DNA of 64,000 nucleotides, taken from positions 5,543,749-5,607,748 of the forward strand of contig NW_020312867.1 of NCBI RefSeq assembly GCF_003265705.1. Direction: 5' to 3'. Position numbers and translations under genes: made by a program. Numbering within the stretch: the stretch's first letter is position 1; each line of letters starts with the position of its first letter. Below, piece by piece: positions 11,509 through 22,780 of the stretch. Under the pieces are notes generated by a model, which was given only the letters and a program-made list of their open reading frames with translations, was not told where the DNA came from and did no database searches. The DNA is from Callorhinus ursinus. Its lineage: Eukaryota > Chordata > Mammalia > Carnivora > Otariidae.

Positions 11509-12334
11509 TCCTTAACTTGATTCTTTGAGTTAAACCACTCACTAAAACACTCAACGTCCTAGTGAGTAGTTTAGACCTCAGTATTTCATGCTAATGATAA
11601 TCTGTCAGCAGTACTAATGTGCAATACAACCATCTACACAAGGCAATTCTGCCAGCCAGAATTTTTATAGCTGTTAATGTATTAAGTTAACAGTACCAGG
11701 CAAGATGTCACCACTATTAGTATCAATAGAACAGGTGTAACAAATTCTTTAGCCTAACATTCAAAGTTTTCCATAGCTCTGCCTTTACCCCTGTTTTACT
11801 AAGTATATATCTTGAACCTTCCAGCTTGCATGCCTTTGCTTATTCCAAGAGTTGGCAACTAAAGTCATCTCCCACCCCACCCTCTTCAAGCCCTGCCCAC
11901 AGCCTGTTTCAGTAAAGCTTGTGGGCTAACAGTTTTTACATTAAAAAAGGGAGGAGGATATATGACAGAGACTATGTGTCCCACAAAGCCCAACGTATTT
12001 ATTAGGCCTTTCATAGAAAGTTTGCCTACTCCCGGCTTACTCCATTTCTCAGGACCTGAAATCATTTCCTTATCCCATTTCTCCGTATCTACCAATCCAA
12101 GATCTACCCATCCATCAAAATGCAGTTGACTATTTAGTGAAGCCTTTCTTGCTACCTTCAATGATACATATTTTTCCTCTTTTAAATGTATCCCTTTTGG
12201 AGTCACAAGGGATAGTTTCCAAAGAAAACAGAGATGCAAGATTTGACAAGAAGGCTACTGCATTAACCTAATTATTTTGCTCTTCCTGCCTTGCCCCTTC
12301 GAATCCATCTTCATTAAGACCACCAGAAGACTCA
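11509..12334. other. Unique DNA with one unrecognised 117-codon minus frame
   Basis: The frame at 12239-11886 (-) has 117 codons, but I see no family motif and no splice or Kozak context that argues for coding. I treat it as chance. Confidence 0.45.
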
Positions 12335-12521
12335 GGGGTGCCTGGGTGGCTCAGTCGTTAAGTGTCTGCCTTCGGCTCAGGTCATGATCCGGGGGTCCTG
12401 GGATCGAGACCTGCATCGGGCTCCTTGCTCAGCGGTAAGCCTCCTTCTCCCTCTCCCCCTGCTCGTATTCCCTCTCTTGCTGTGTCTCTGTCAAATAAAT
12501 AAAAAAATATTAAAAAAAAAA
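12335..12521 (+). mobile_element. Can-SINE, young type
   Basis: TSD AAGACCACCAGAAGACTC (12316-12333) against AAGACCACCAGAAAACTC (12522-12539). Confidence 0.95.
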
Positions 12522-12836
12522 AAGACCACCAGAAAACTCTAGAACACAATCGTAACTACGTCATTCTGTCATCCTATTGCTCTCCATTAGCTATAGAATA
12601 AAATCCAAGAATAACACCCCGACCCCTGCCTGCTTCTCTTATTTCCTGCCATTCCTCCCCTAGTACGTTATACTTCAGTAACTGCTTTTAGTACCCTCCA
12701 AACCCGGTCCAGTCTTAACTTCCCCCATCTCCTACCCCTTCTTTACTTGGGTCGCATGTTTTGCTGGTAAGAGTACAAAAACTGATATACCATCTCCAGA
12801 GTAATTTGGTAACATCTATCAAAATTACACAAAGTG

Positions 12837-13022
12837 GGGGCGCCTGGGTGGCTCAGTTGGTTAAGCGACTGCCTTCGGCTCAGGTCATGATCCCGGAGTC
12901 CCAGGATCGAGTCCCGCATCGGGCTCCCGGCTCAGCGGGGAGCCTGCTTCTCCCTCTGACCTTCTCCCCTCTCATGCTGTTTCTCTCTCTCAAATAAATA
13001 AATAAAATCTTAAAAAAAAAAA
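12837..13022 (+). mobile_element. Can-SINE (GACTGCC / CTCTCAAATAAA subtype)
   Basis: Perfect TSD AAAATTACACAAAGTG at 12821-12836 and 13023-13038. Confidence 0.95.
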
Positions 13023-13102
13023 AAAATTACACAAAGTGTATTTTCCTTACCCTAGCAATTCTACTTACAGGAATTTATTCCACAAATTTATGAAATAACG
13101 TG

Positions 13103-13290
13103 TTTTTTTTTTAAGATTTTATTTATTCATTTTGAGAGAGAGAGAGACAGAGAGAGCACAAGCAGAGGAAGAGGGAGAAGCACACTCTCTACTGAGCAGG
13201 GAGCCCGACACGGGGCTCAATCCCAAGACCCTGAGATCATGACCCGAGCCGAAGGCAGACACTTAACCATCTGAGCCACCCAGGCACCGC
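13103..13290 (-). mobile_element. Can-SINE, inverted
   Basis: TSD TGAAATAACGT (13091) against TGAAATAACAT (13291). Confidence 0.92.
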
Positions 13291-13480
13291 TGAAATAACA
13301 TTTTTAACAAAATTATGCAGCACTGTTTGTAACACAAAAAGACTGGCATCTAAATGCCCATCCACAGGGGACTATAGGAAAAAAAAGTACTGTGCACCCA
13401 TACAACGAAATACAGTGTAAAATGAAGGTCTTTTATACATATTATTATATGGCCTACAGGAATATATCTGAAAGGATACA

Positions 13481-13648
13481 GGGTGCCTGGCTCAGTCATT
13501 AAGCGACTCCTGGGATCAAGCCCCGCATTGGGCTCCCTGCTCCTCGGGAAGCCTGCTTCTCCCTCTCCCACTCCCCCTGCTTGTGTTCCTGCTCTTGCTC
13601 TCTCTCTGTCAAATAAATAATACAATCTTAAATAAAATCTTTATTAAA
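13481..13648 (+). mobile_element. Can-SINE with tRNA-region deletion
   Basis: About 40 bp between the first box and CTGGGATCAAGCCCC is missing. TSD AAAGGATACAG lies on each side (13471 and about 13650). Confidence 0.9.
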
Positions 13649-13784
13649 AAAGGATACAGAAGACACTGGTAATTGCCTCAAAGGAAGGGAAGAGTGGCTA
13701 GAACACAGAGGTGAGGGAAACTTCACTAAACAAGTCTTCGTGACCTTTTAAATGTTTAATTATGTAAATACACTGCCAGTCCAC

Positions 13785-13990
13785 AGGCACCTGGGTGGCT
13801 CAGTTGGTTAAGAGTCGGCCTTCAGCTCAGGTCATGATCCTGGCGCCGACCTGGGACCAAGGCCCACATGGGGCTCCCTGCTCAGCAGGGAGTCTGCTGC
13901 TCCCTCTGTCTGCTGCTCCCCCTGCTTTTGCTCCCTCTGTTTCTGACAAATAAGTAAATAAAATATAAAAAAGTATTTAAAAAATAAAGA
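13785..13990 (+). mobile_element. Can-SINE
   Basis: Head AGGCACCTGGGTGGCTCAG; the extended A-rich tail served as target for the next copy. Confidence 0.9.
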
Positions 13991-14007
13991 TAAAATAAAA
14001 TCACATT

Positions 14008-14217
14008 GGGCGCCTGGGTGGCTCAGTTGGTTAGGCGACTGCCTTCGGCTCAGGTCATGATCCCGGAGTCCCGGGATCGAGTCCCACATCGGGCTCCCGG
14101 CTCAGCGGGGAGCCTGCTTCTCCCTCTGACCTTCTCCCCTCTCATGCTGTTTCTCTCTCTCTCTCTCTCTCTCTCTCAAATAAATAAATAAAATCTTTAA
14201 AAAAAAAATAAATAAAA
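14008..14217 (+). mobile_element. Can-SINE, young type, in tail of previous SINE
   Basis: TSD AAAATAAAATCACATT at 13992-14007 and again at about 14218-14234. It includes a (CT)n run of about 20 bp. Confidence 0.94.
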
Positions 14218-14234
14218 TAAAATAAAATCACATT

Positions 14235-14832
14235 TTTGTACATAAATAAGTAACAGATTATAACCCACTAAGAACCTATATTTATATAAAAAGACAAGAA
14301 AACTAAATATGATATATATCCTGGACTGGATCCTAGACCAGAAAAAAAAATTTTTTCCTATAAAGAACATTATTGGAACAAATGGCAATATTCAAAAATT
14401 CAAAAAAGTTTGTATATTAAATAATACTATTATATCAAGACTACTTCTGGATTTTGGTAAGTATATTATGGTTATATAAGAGAATGTCCTAGTTTACAGA
14501 AAATAATACATTATGCTATTTAGGATAAAAAGGTATCGCAGCTGTAACTTACACTAAAAGTTCAGAAAAGTAATCTACAATATAAACAGAAACAGAAAAA
14601 TTAAGTAAAGTGTTGACATCTGGGGAATCAAGATGAACAAATGGGAATTTGAATACTACTCTTGCAACTTTTTCATAAGTATAAAATTATGGCAAAATAC
14701 AAACTTAAAAGTACAAAAAATATTTTTATAATGCAAATCACCATCCTTGAATATTTGTGTTTTTCTAAAGCAACTTACAGTATTATGTACCATATTTAAG
14801 AAGAGGTAAGAGTATAGTTAAAACCTTACCCA
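14235..14832. other. AT-rich unique DNA, possibly old L1
   Basis: About three quarters A+T; no gene seen. Phrases such as TTCATAAGTATAAAATTATGG hint at a decayed L1, but too weakly to call. Confidence 0.4.
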
Positions 14833-15154
14833 GGGGCACCTGGCTGCCTCAGTTGGTAGAGCAAGAGAACTTCCCCCCAACTTAAGATTTATTTATTTAT
14901 TTATCTGACAGAGAAGGAGAGTACACAAGCAGGGGGTGCAGCAGGCAGAGGGAAGGGGAGAAGCAGGCTCCCTGATGAGCAGAGACCAGGAGGACTTGGG
15001 GCTTGATCTCAGGACTCTGGGATCATGATGTGAACCCAAGGCAGATGAACTGACTGAGCCACCCGAGTGCCCCCAGCATGAGACTCTTGATCTCAGGGTC
15101 GTTGTTCAGTTCAAGCCCTTTTTATAGGGCACAGAGTTTACTTAAAATAAATAG
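14833..15154 (+). mobile_element. Older-type Can-SINE interrupted by an inverted SINE
   Basis: The left half is 14833-14873 (GGGGCACCTGGCTGCCTCAG) and the right half 15074-15154. The insert at about 14874-15073 is an inverted copy ending CTGAGCCACCCGAGTGCCCC. AGCAAGAGAACTT and AGCATGAGACTCTT are the TSD copies. Confidence 0.88.
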
Positions 15155-15159
15155 GGGCG

Positions 15160-15353
15160 GGGCGCCTGGGTGGCTCAGTTGTTAAGTGTCTGCCCTCGGC
15201 TCAGGTCATGGTCCCAGGGTCCTGGGATCGAGCCCCATGTCAGGCTCCCTGCTCTGCAGGAAGCCTGCTTCTCCCTCTCCCACTCCTGCTTGTGTTCCCT
15301 CTCTCACTATGTCTCTCTCTGTCAAATAAATAAATAAAATCTTTAAAAAAATA
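15160..15353 (+). mobile_element. Can-SINE, young type
   Basis: AAATAAATAGGGGC before and AAATAAATAGGGGC after (15362), so it landed in the previous SINE's tail. Confidence 0.93.
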
Positions 15354-15369
15354 AAAATAAAAATAAATA

Positions 15370-15785
15370 GGGGCACCTGGGTGGCTTAGTCGGTTCAGCA
15401 TCCAACTCGATTTCAGCTTGGGTCATGATCTCATGCGTCTTGAGATCGAGCCCCACACGGGGCAGGGAGTCTTAAGATTCTCTCCCTCTGCCACTCCCCT
15501 CTCCGGCGCACATGTGTGCTCTCTCAAATAAATAAATTTTTTTTTTTTAAAGATTTTATTTATTTGACAGAGAGAGACACAGCGAAAGAGGGAACACAAG
15601 CTCGGAGTGAGAGAGAGGGAGAAAAGCAGGCTTCCCGCTGAGCAGGGAGCCTGATATGGGGCTCGAACCCAGGACCCTGGGATCATGACCTGAGCCGAAG
15701 GCAGACACTTAACGACTGAGCCACCCAGGCACCCCATCAAATAAATAAATCTTAAAATAAATTAATTAAATTTAATTGATTAATA
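15370..15785 (+). mobile_element. Can-SINE carrying an inverted SINE in its tail
   Basis: The outer + copy starts GGGGCACCTGGGTGGCTTAG and has a shortened middle. An inverted copy at 15538-15735 sits in its tail with TSD TCAAATAAATAAAT at 15524-15537 and 15737-15750. Outer and inner form an inverted pair. Confidence 0.92.
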
Positions 15786-15811
15786 AAAACTAAAACAGAA
15801 ACACTTAGCCA

Positions 15812-16022
15812 AGGATGCCTGGGTAGCTCAGTTGTTCAAGCATCTGCCTTTGGCTCAGCTCATGATCTCAGGGTCCTGGGATTGAGTCCCGCAATGGGCT
15901 CCCTGCTCAGGTAAGTCTGCTTTTCTTCCTCTGCCCCTCCTGCTACTCATGCTCTCTCCTCTCTCTCACACAAATATACAAATAAAATCCTAAAAAAAAA
16001 AAAAAAAAACAAATCAACAACA
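15812..16022 (+). mobile_element. Can-SINE
   Basis: AGAAACACTTAGCCA before the head and ATAAACACTTAGCCA after (about 16027). Confidence 0.92.
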
Positions 16023-16040
16023 AAAAAATAAACACTTAGC

Positions 16041-16430
16041 CAGACCAACCCATCAAGGGAAAATTAGGTGAAGCTTAAGACAACTGGAGCAGCGGACCCT
16101 AAGCCGCTCTAGGCAGCTAGAGAATGAATGCTGGAGGAACTAAAACCAACATCACCCTCTTCTCCCACACCTCTCCCTCACCACTCAGAACTTCCCTCTC
16201 CTAAATCATCCCTAACGAAGACTTGCTTTATGCCTGCCTTTTCTCCCTGTAAGGTTGGCTCCACTTCTCTAGAGGGAAACAAAGGCATAATCACTTTCTC
16301 AATATTAAGGACCAAAAAACCTTGGCACATTTTTGGGAGAAATGTTACTAGTATTTAAGATTTTATAGAGAGGGGAGGCAGAGGGCAGGCAGTGGTAAGG
16401 ATATAAACTAGCTAAAAAATACATAGGAAG
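16041..16430. other. Unique DNA, no gene seen
   Basis: A 76-codon + frame (16128-16358) is Ser/Pro-rich and unrecognised. Confidence 0.5.
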
Positions 16431-16855
16431 GGGGCGCCTGGGTGACTCAGTTGGTTGAGCGACTGCCTTCGGCTCAGGTCATGATCCTGGAGTCTCGGGA
16501 TCGAGTCCCGCACTGGGCTCCCTGCTCGGCAGGGAGTCTGCTTCTCCCTCTGACCCTCTCCCTTCTCATGTTCTCTCTATCTCATTCTCTCTCTCAAATA
16601 AATAAATAATCTTTAAAAAAAATAAAAGATAAAAATCCTAAAAAAAAAAAAAATACATGGGAGGGATGCCTGGGTGGCTCAATCAGTTAAGTGTCTGTCT
16701 TCAGCTCAGGTCATGATCCCAGGGCCCCGGGATCGAGGCCCGCACCGGACTCCTTGCTCAACAGGGAGCCTGCTTCTCCCTCTGCTTGTGCTCGCTCGCT
16801 CGTACTCTATCTCTGGCAAATAAATAAAATCTTAAAAAAAATAAAAATAGAAAAT
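16431..16855 (+). mobile_element. Two Can-SINEs in series at one target site
   Basis: Copy 1 is 16431-16647 and copy 2 is 16664-16855. The target AAAAAATACATGGGA appears three times: before copy 1 (16414, as ATACATAGGAA), between the copies (16648) and after copy 2 (16856). Confidence 0.93.
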
Positions 16856-16870
16856 AAAAAATACATGGGA

Positions 16871-17594
16871 ATTAGAGATAACTGTATTGATTAGTGTAGT
16901 TCTAGGGATATAAGGTAAAAATGAATAAATCTGTGCTGTTCAATGTCTGTTCTCATGTGGATTCAAAAAATTAAAAGCAAGCATGACCTCTGCATGGAGA
17001 TGGCTAAGTTAACAAAGAAATAAGGGAAACATTTGTAAGAGAGGAAAAGATCAAAGTAGCGTGTCAAGGGAGCTGTGCTATGCCTGGTATTAACATCTCA
17101 CTTGAGCTGCTGAAGAGGTCAGATTACATATTTGTCGCCATCAGCTAATTTAATTGAAAGGTCTAGCCAACTCCAAAGCTATAAATTCAGACAGAAGGAT
17201 ACCTAGCTCTGGGTTATTCTAAATTTTACTTTGATTATCTGCATTTAATTAAGGAATACAAAACAGAAAAGTAGAATCAAATCTTCAAGAGCCACATTCC
17301 AAACTAAAGGTTCACTTCGTTAAGTCCATATACTATATTGGATGATCCATATTTGACAGCTCCTCACAGGGCCATGCAAAATTAATCTGGACATTTCCTG
17401 GGCTTTTGATGTTCACTGCCATCATCTGTTTCACTGCTAAGATCAGGAAACATATGGGATGAATTGGTAAACGATGCTGAGAGTTTCTGTTGCTTTTTTT
17501 TTAATTCATCTCTAAAGCTAATTCAGGATACCTCTGAACAAGACCAAGATCTAGTACAGTAGTGGTCTCTAAATTATATTCCAATTCCTAGGAC
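16871..17594. other. Unique AT-rich DNA, no gene seen
   Basis: No frame of note and no recognisable exon. Confidence 0.5.
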
Positions 17595-17790
17595 TTTTTT
17601 TTTAAAAGATTTTATTTGACAGAGAGAGAAAGACAGCGAGAGAGGGAACACAAGCAGGGGGAGTGGGAGAGGGAGAAGCAGGCTCCCGGCAGAGCAGGGA
17701 ACCCAACGTGGGGCTCGATTCGAGGACCCTGAGATCATGACCCGAGCTGAAGGCAGATGCTTATTAACGACTGAGCCACCCAGGCCCCCC
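17595..17790 (-). mobile_element. Can-SINE, young type, inverted
   Basis: CTAGGAC flanks both sides (17588 and 17790). Confidence 0.92.
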
Positions 17791-17824
17791 TAGGACATTT
17801 TTTTTTTTAAACAAGAGATGTTAA

Positions 17825-18021
17825 GGGCGCCTGGGTGGCTCAGTCGTTGAGCATCTGCCTTCGGCTCAGGTCATGGTCCCAGGGTCCTGGGATCGAGCCC
17901 GACATCGGGCTCCCTGCTTGGCAGGGGGCCTGCTTCTCCCTCTCCCACTCCCTCTGCTTGTGTTCCTCTCTCGCTGTGTCTCTGTCAAATGAATGAATGA
18001 AATCTTAAAAAAAAAAAAAAA
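17825..18021 (+). mobile_element. Can-SINE, young type
   Basis: AGATGTTAA before and GGATGTTAG after. The tail has become AATGAATGAATGAAATC. Confidence 0.93.
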
Positions 18022-18164
18022 AGGATGTTAGAGGAATAAAGTTCCTTAAGAAAGATGGGAAATCAAGTAACTTCAGGGGAACACCAGGGTCCAAGGAACA
18101 CATGTCTAAAAACCTCTAGTCTAGTCAGTAAAAAGAAGCCATGTGATAGTAAAAAACAGTGGGT

Positions 18165-18390
18165 TTTGGACTTAGGTCTCAATGGAAAATGAACTCAACA
18201 CCAGGACTGAACTAAGTCTGAATAGTGCATCTGCTACTGATTAACTGTGTGACCTTGGGCAATTTAAGTGCTCTGAGCCTTACTTCCTCATCAAACAGAG
18301 ATACTAACTCCCTCCCAAGGTTGTTCCAAGAATTACATGAGATGACATACATGAAAAACGCCCAGCAGAAAACCTAGCAAAGACCCCCTT
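18165..18390 (+). repeat. MIR (ancient SINE)
   Basis: Contains the MIR core and 3' phrases: TGACCTTGGGCAATTTAAGT, CTTACTTCCTCATCAAACAG and AATTACATGAGATGACATAC. Confidence 0.8.
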
Positions 18391-18801
18391 TTTAAAGAAT
18401 TCAACTGAACTTAAAATCTGATTCAGTTGACACATCTGCAATGGACTCATTTCACAAGTTTAATTTATGGTACCCCAGCCCCTATAATTTCAGGTAGCCT
18501 CAAGGCCTTCAAGGGGCCAGAGAAAGAAACCAGAGACAAGGCAAAAACAGCCATAATACAACCCAGAGACAGGATCTGTCACATGTACATATACTAGCTC
18601 ATATTGCACATGGGGTCAGTCAGTACAGCAAGAGTGTGGCCCCTCTTCTTGGTAATCTTACCAAAGCAGAAACAACAATCAGGGAGAGACTGTCCCTCAT
18701 TAAGCCTTCAAGCTTTCACAAATTTGAAGTAAATCTTTACAATTCAGTGACTGCTTTCTGTAATATGAGGTTCAAAACAATACTCTAAAACTAAGGAGTG
18801 A
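18391..18801. other. Unique DNA, no gene seen
   Basis: No frame of note. Moderately diverse sequence between the MIR and the next SINE. Confidence 0.5.
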
Positions 18802-19016
18802 GGGGCGCCTGGGTGGCTCAGTTGGTTAAGCAACTGCCTTCGGCTCAGGGTCCTGGAGTTGGCTCAGGGTCCTGGAGTTCCAGGATCAAGTCCCGCATTG
18901 GACTCCCTGCTTGAGCAGGGAGTCTGCTTCTCCCTCTGACCCTCCCCTCTCTCATGCTCTCTATCTCATTCTCTCTCAAATAAATAAATAAAATCTTTAA
19001 ATAAAAAATAAAAAAA
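18802..19016 (+). mobile_element. Can-SINE with internal 19-bp tandem duplication
   Basis: GGCTCAGGGTCCTGGAGTT occurs twice back to back at 18842-18860 and 18861-18879, replacing the usual GGCTCAGGTCATGATCCTGG. TSD AAAACTAAGGAGTGA against AAAACTAAGGAGTAA. Confidence 0.94.
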
Positions 19017-19454
19017 TAAAACTAAGGAGTAAGGATAAAACTGGCAGGTGAGAAATCTTTTTTCCACACCTCTTTCCTCCCAGTTTTTCCTTATCCTGGA
19101 AGAGGTATGAACTTAGTGAATTAACTCATCTTGATCCTAGTGCTGCATTCATTTATTGTACACCATCTTTTAAATGATCTTTTCTGCCTAAAAGCATTCA
19201 CTAAATTCAAATAACTAATCATAAAGTCTAGATCTGCATGTTCCACAACAGGCTTAATACTCAAGAACAAGCGTAAAGTCGATTTATATATAGGAAAGCC
19301 AATGGGTTCCAAACCAGCACAAATGCATTCAACAGTCAAAGATGGAAGACAAAAATCATTACAAGTATCCAAAATGTGATTCAATTTAATAAGTCCCAAT
19401 TCTCAAAACCAGTCAATAATCCTCAAAACAGCTAAAATCAAAGGATAACTTTTT
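19017..19454. other. Unique DNA with unrecognised 92-codon minus frame
   Basis: The frame at 19399-19121 (-) is Leu/Ile/Cys-rich with no motif I recognise. Confidence 0.45.
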
Positions 19455-19752
19455 GTTTTTTAAAGTTTTTATTCAGTCATTTGACATAGAGAGAGCAAGA
19501 GAGGGAACACAAGCAGGGGGAATGGGAGAGGGAAAAGCAGGCTTCCCGCGGAGCAGGGAGCCTGATATGGGGCTCAATCCCAGGACCCCAGGATCATGAC
19601 CTGAGCCGAAGGCAGATACCTAACGAATGAGCCACCCAGGTGCCCCTGTTTTGTTTTGTTTCAAGTGGGCTCCATGCCCAACGTGGGGCTTGAATTCAGG
19701 ACCCTGCGATAAAGGGTCGCACACTCTAGTGACTAAGCCAGCCAGGTGTCCA
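19455..19752 (-). mobile_element. Older Can-SINE with a younger one in its tail
   Basis: The young inverted copy is 19455-19646. The older body follows at about 19660-19752 (CCCAACGTGGGGCTTGAATT to GCCAGCCAGGTGTCC). AGGATAACTTT (19443) and AGATAACTTT (19752) flank the composite. Confidence 0.87.
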
Positions 19753-20175
19753 GATAACTTTGTTACTGACAGGAAAACTTATACCCAATTCTACACAAGA
19801 ACTCACTGAAGTATCAACTTTAAATTAACATGCAGATAGCAAGTGACTGAGTAATTAAAGTTTTGTAGCAATATTATTACTCTCAAAGCCTTCAGCTCAC
19901 TTCACACTGCTCTGTCATGGGGTAGAGGTGGGAGATGCGACTGGGTATATACAACATGAGGCAACAAAGGATCTGAACATCTCCCTCAAAGAGGGGAGAA
20001 ACAACCAGAAAAAGTTCTGTAGTGCAGTAGTATTTAGATATCTGTAAGAGCTGCTTCCCTTCCCTTATAAACGCTATATTCTGAGAACTTAAATGACCTT
20101 TCAAATATAGGAACTTCACAGTATCAGAGTACAGAAATGAGGGTTTGATTTTCCCATTCATTGATGGTCAACACA
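19753..20175. other. Unique DNA, no gene seen
   Basis: An 89-codon minus frame (20161-19892) is unrecognised. Confidence 0.45.
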
Positions 20176-20579
20176 TTTTTTTTTAAAGATCTTATTTATT
20201 TGTCAGAGCGAGAGAGCACAAGCAGGGGGAGCAGCAAGCAGAGGGAGAAGCAGGTTCCCCGCCGAGTAAGGAGCCCAATGCAGGACTCAATCCCAGGACC
20301 CTGGGATCATGACTGGAGCAGAAAGCAGCCGCTTAACTGACTGAGCCACCCAGGCATCCCGGTCAACACTTTTTTAAGGTGATCTCTATGCCCAAAGTGG
20401 AGCTCGAACTCAACACCCTGAGATCAAGTCACATGCTCTACCAACTGAGCCAGGCAGGTGCCCCGAAGGTCAACTTTAAGATTTTTTTTTTTTTTAAGTA
20501 ATCTCTCCATCCAACATGGGGCTCAAACCAACAACCCTGAGATCAAGAGTCACATGCAACCAAGCCAGCCAGGTGCCCC
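20176..20579 (-). mobile_element. Three inverted Can-SINEs at one target site
   Basis: Young copy 20176-20360, older copies 20370-20464 and 20482-20579. The target GGTCAACAC (or close variants) recurs at 20167, 20361, 20466 and 20581. Confidence 0.92.
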
Positions 20580-20599
20580 AGTCAGCTCATTTTAAGTTA

Positions 20600-20790
20600 A
20601 CAGCTACCTCAATGTTAAGAGCTCAGGCTCTGCTGTCAGATCTAGATTTTAATCTGGGCTTTGTCATTTATTAGTTCTATAACATCTGAGTCAATTTCTT
20701 AATTTATAAAATCAGGATATATACCTACCTAGAAGACTGGAGGATTAAAAGGCAAAAGGTAAATGCATGATATCTAGCCCAAAATAAACA
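20600..20790 (+). repeat. MIR (ancient SINE)
   Basis: GCTCAGGCTCTGCTGTCAGA, TAATCTGGGCTTTGTCA and ATAACATCTGAGTCAATTTC follow the MIR order. Confidence 0.72.
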
Positions 20791-20910
20791 TTCACTATGA
20801 AGTTATTACTAGGCAGGAATTATCCTCATTTACAGATTAAACAGTCTCAGAAGTTGAAAAACTTCCCAGAACTGGGCCTTAAACACAACGTCGGCCTGCA
20901 AATTCTTTCT

Positions 20911-21099
20911 TTTTTTTTTTTAAAGATTTTATTTGAGAGAGAGAATGAGGTAGAGAGAGAGCATGAGAGGGGAGAGGGTCAGAGGGAGAAGCAGACTCCC
21001 TGCCGAGCAGGGAGCCCAATGCGGAACCCGATCCCGGGACTCCAGGATCATGACCTGAGCCGAAGGCAGTCGCTTAACCAACTGAGCCACCCAGGCGCC
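20911..21099 (-). mobile_element. Can-SINE, inverted
   Basis: TSD CTGCAAATTCTTTCT (20897) against CTGCAAATTCTTTTT (21100). Confidence 0.94.
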
Positions 21100-21393
21100 C
21101 TGCAAATTCTTTTTCCATTGTGATCAACAACCTGCCTCATATGTATCTGTGTCTTTTCAAATAGGCTACTAACTGCAATTTAACTGGTCTTGAATGTGTG
21201 GTCTCAGATTATGGTGCTTCTCGGGGGTTTTTTTCTTATCCAATAGTTTTGGGGGAAATGACTAAATGCATCAGTATGGCATAGTAAGTAAGGACCAAAG
21301 AAAGGATGAAACCCTGTATCTCATTGTTAGTATGCTTACCTGGGGGTAGCCTTCCTCCTCTCCATCTGATTTGCTTTTAAAATCTGCTTATGA

Positions 21394-21471
21394 GGGAGTG
21401 CCTGGCTGCCTCAGTCAGAACTCATGAGTCTGAGACCCATGTTGGATGTAGAGATTAAATAAATAAATAAA
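21394..21471 (+). mobile_element. Older Can-SINE, internally deleted
   Basis: GTGCCTGGCTGCCTCAGTCAG, then a gap to GATGTAGAGATTAAATAAATA. CTTTTAAAATCTGCTTAT before and CTTTAAAATCTGCTTAT after are the TSD. Confidence 0.87.
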
Positions 21472-21479
21472 CTTTAAAA

Positions 21480-22095
21480 TCTGCTTATAAACTGGGCTCA
21501 GACATGTATCTTTGAAGGATGTGTGGAACATGAGTGAGCTCTGAAAGTGTGAGATGTTACCCTATTAACAGGGTATACAAGCTTCAATCATAGTCATGGT
21601 CCCAGCAAGAAAGAAAGCAAACTCCAGAGTAAGGATAATTCAAGGAGGGTTTAATAACAGGACTATAAAGGTGATCATAACAAGGGAGAGTAGTATCCTG
21701 GGATTAGAAAGAACACTTCTAAACTGGAGGAACAAAGGAAATAAAAACTTTCCAAATCCAGGAGTGACTCGTAGAAAGAACCTCCTTTAGAGGAATAGCA
21801 ATCTTCAAACAAGGGAGACAACCAGCCAGAAGCAATACCCATAGGAAGGGAGCAGGGAAATTTAAAATTCCCTAACCTTAGATGGGAAGGAAGCTCTTGA
21901 TGTAGTTCATATAGGTAAGTCCGCCTTCCAGGGCAGAGAACTGGCAACATATGGACAGTAGACCTAGAGGAGCAAATGGAAGGTACCTAATTCAACCTCC
22001 AGGAAGTCTCTCTGGTACACATTCGCATCTTCTTTCATGCTAATGGGCAAATGCCAGATAAGGAAAGAATTACTGAACATATGACAATCCTCACC
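21480..22095. other. Unique DNA with a possible LTR-derived fragment
   Basis: AAGGATAATTCAAGGAGGGT and neighbouring text (21630-21720) resemble pieces seen in old LTR elements, but I cannot assign a family. Frames of 64 (+) and 91 (-) codons are not recognised. Confidence 0.35.
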
Positions 22096-22097
22096 CC

Positions 22098-22280
22098 AGG
22101 TTATATTTATTTGAGAGAGAGAGTGAAAAACAGCATGAGAGGGGAGAGGGTCAGAGGGAGGCTCCCCACTGAGCCAGGAGCCTGATGTGGGACTCCATGT
22201 GGGACTGGATCCCAGGACTCCAGGATCATGACCCGAGCCGAAGGCAGTCGCTTAACCAACTGAGCTACCCAGGCACCCCA
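22098..22280 (-). mobile_element. Can-SINE, inverted, short tail
   Basis: The tail is trimmed to TATATTTATTTGAGAGAG. The head ends GCTACCCAGGCACCCC. Confidence 0.9.
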
Positions 22281-22580
22281 AAACTCACCCCTTTTGAATA
22301 GTAATGCACAGGGCCCATCTGCCATATCTGTAATCAAGCTGTTCACTAGTAAGTATGGTCATTTACCATTTTACTTGTAACTGTTCAGAATTCTTTGAAG
22401 GGCCAATGGCATATACATTTCTCCATGTTTAAGGACTTCCCACTTACCCTGTTAAGGCAAATAAGATCAAAAACATGCAGATACTATAACTATTAAGGAG
22501 CTTACATTTAGGAGTTCATATTCCTAGATAATTAAGAAGGCAGAATGAGGTAAGTGTCATGAAATAAAAGAGCTGCAGTG
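22281..22580. other. Unique DNA, no gene seen
   Basis: No notable frame or repeat. Confidence 0.5.
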
Positions 22581-22780
22581 CGCGCCTGGGTGGCTCAGTT
22601 GGTTAAGCGACTGCCTTCGGCTCAGGTCATGATCCTGGAGTCCCGGGATCGAGTCCCACATCGGGCTCCCTGCTCAGCAGGGAGTCTGCTTCTCCCTCTG
22701 ACCCTCTTCCCTCTCGTGCTATCTCTCATTCTCTCTCTCTCAAATAAATAAATAAAATCTTTAAAAAACAAAAAAAAAAG
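22581..22780 (+). mobile_element. Can-SINE, GACTGCC subtype
   Basis: Perfect TSD AAAAGAGCTGCAGTG at 22566-22580 and 22781-22795. Confidence 0.96.

Larger units (their letters stand above)
12770..13780 (+). mobile_element. Old L1 3' region, split by three SINEs
   Basis: Non-SINE pieces read as the L1 3' region: AGAGTAATTTGGTAACATCT, then TAGCAATTCTACTTACAGG, then TAAATGCCCATCCACAGG, then CACTGGTAATTGCCTC. It is too diverged to encode protein. Confidence 0.7.

Noticed and set aside
11886..12239. 117-codon minus-strand frame as a gene
   Set aside because: No motif, no splice context and no retrocopy marks.
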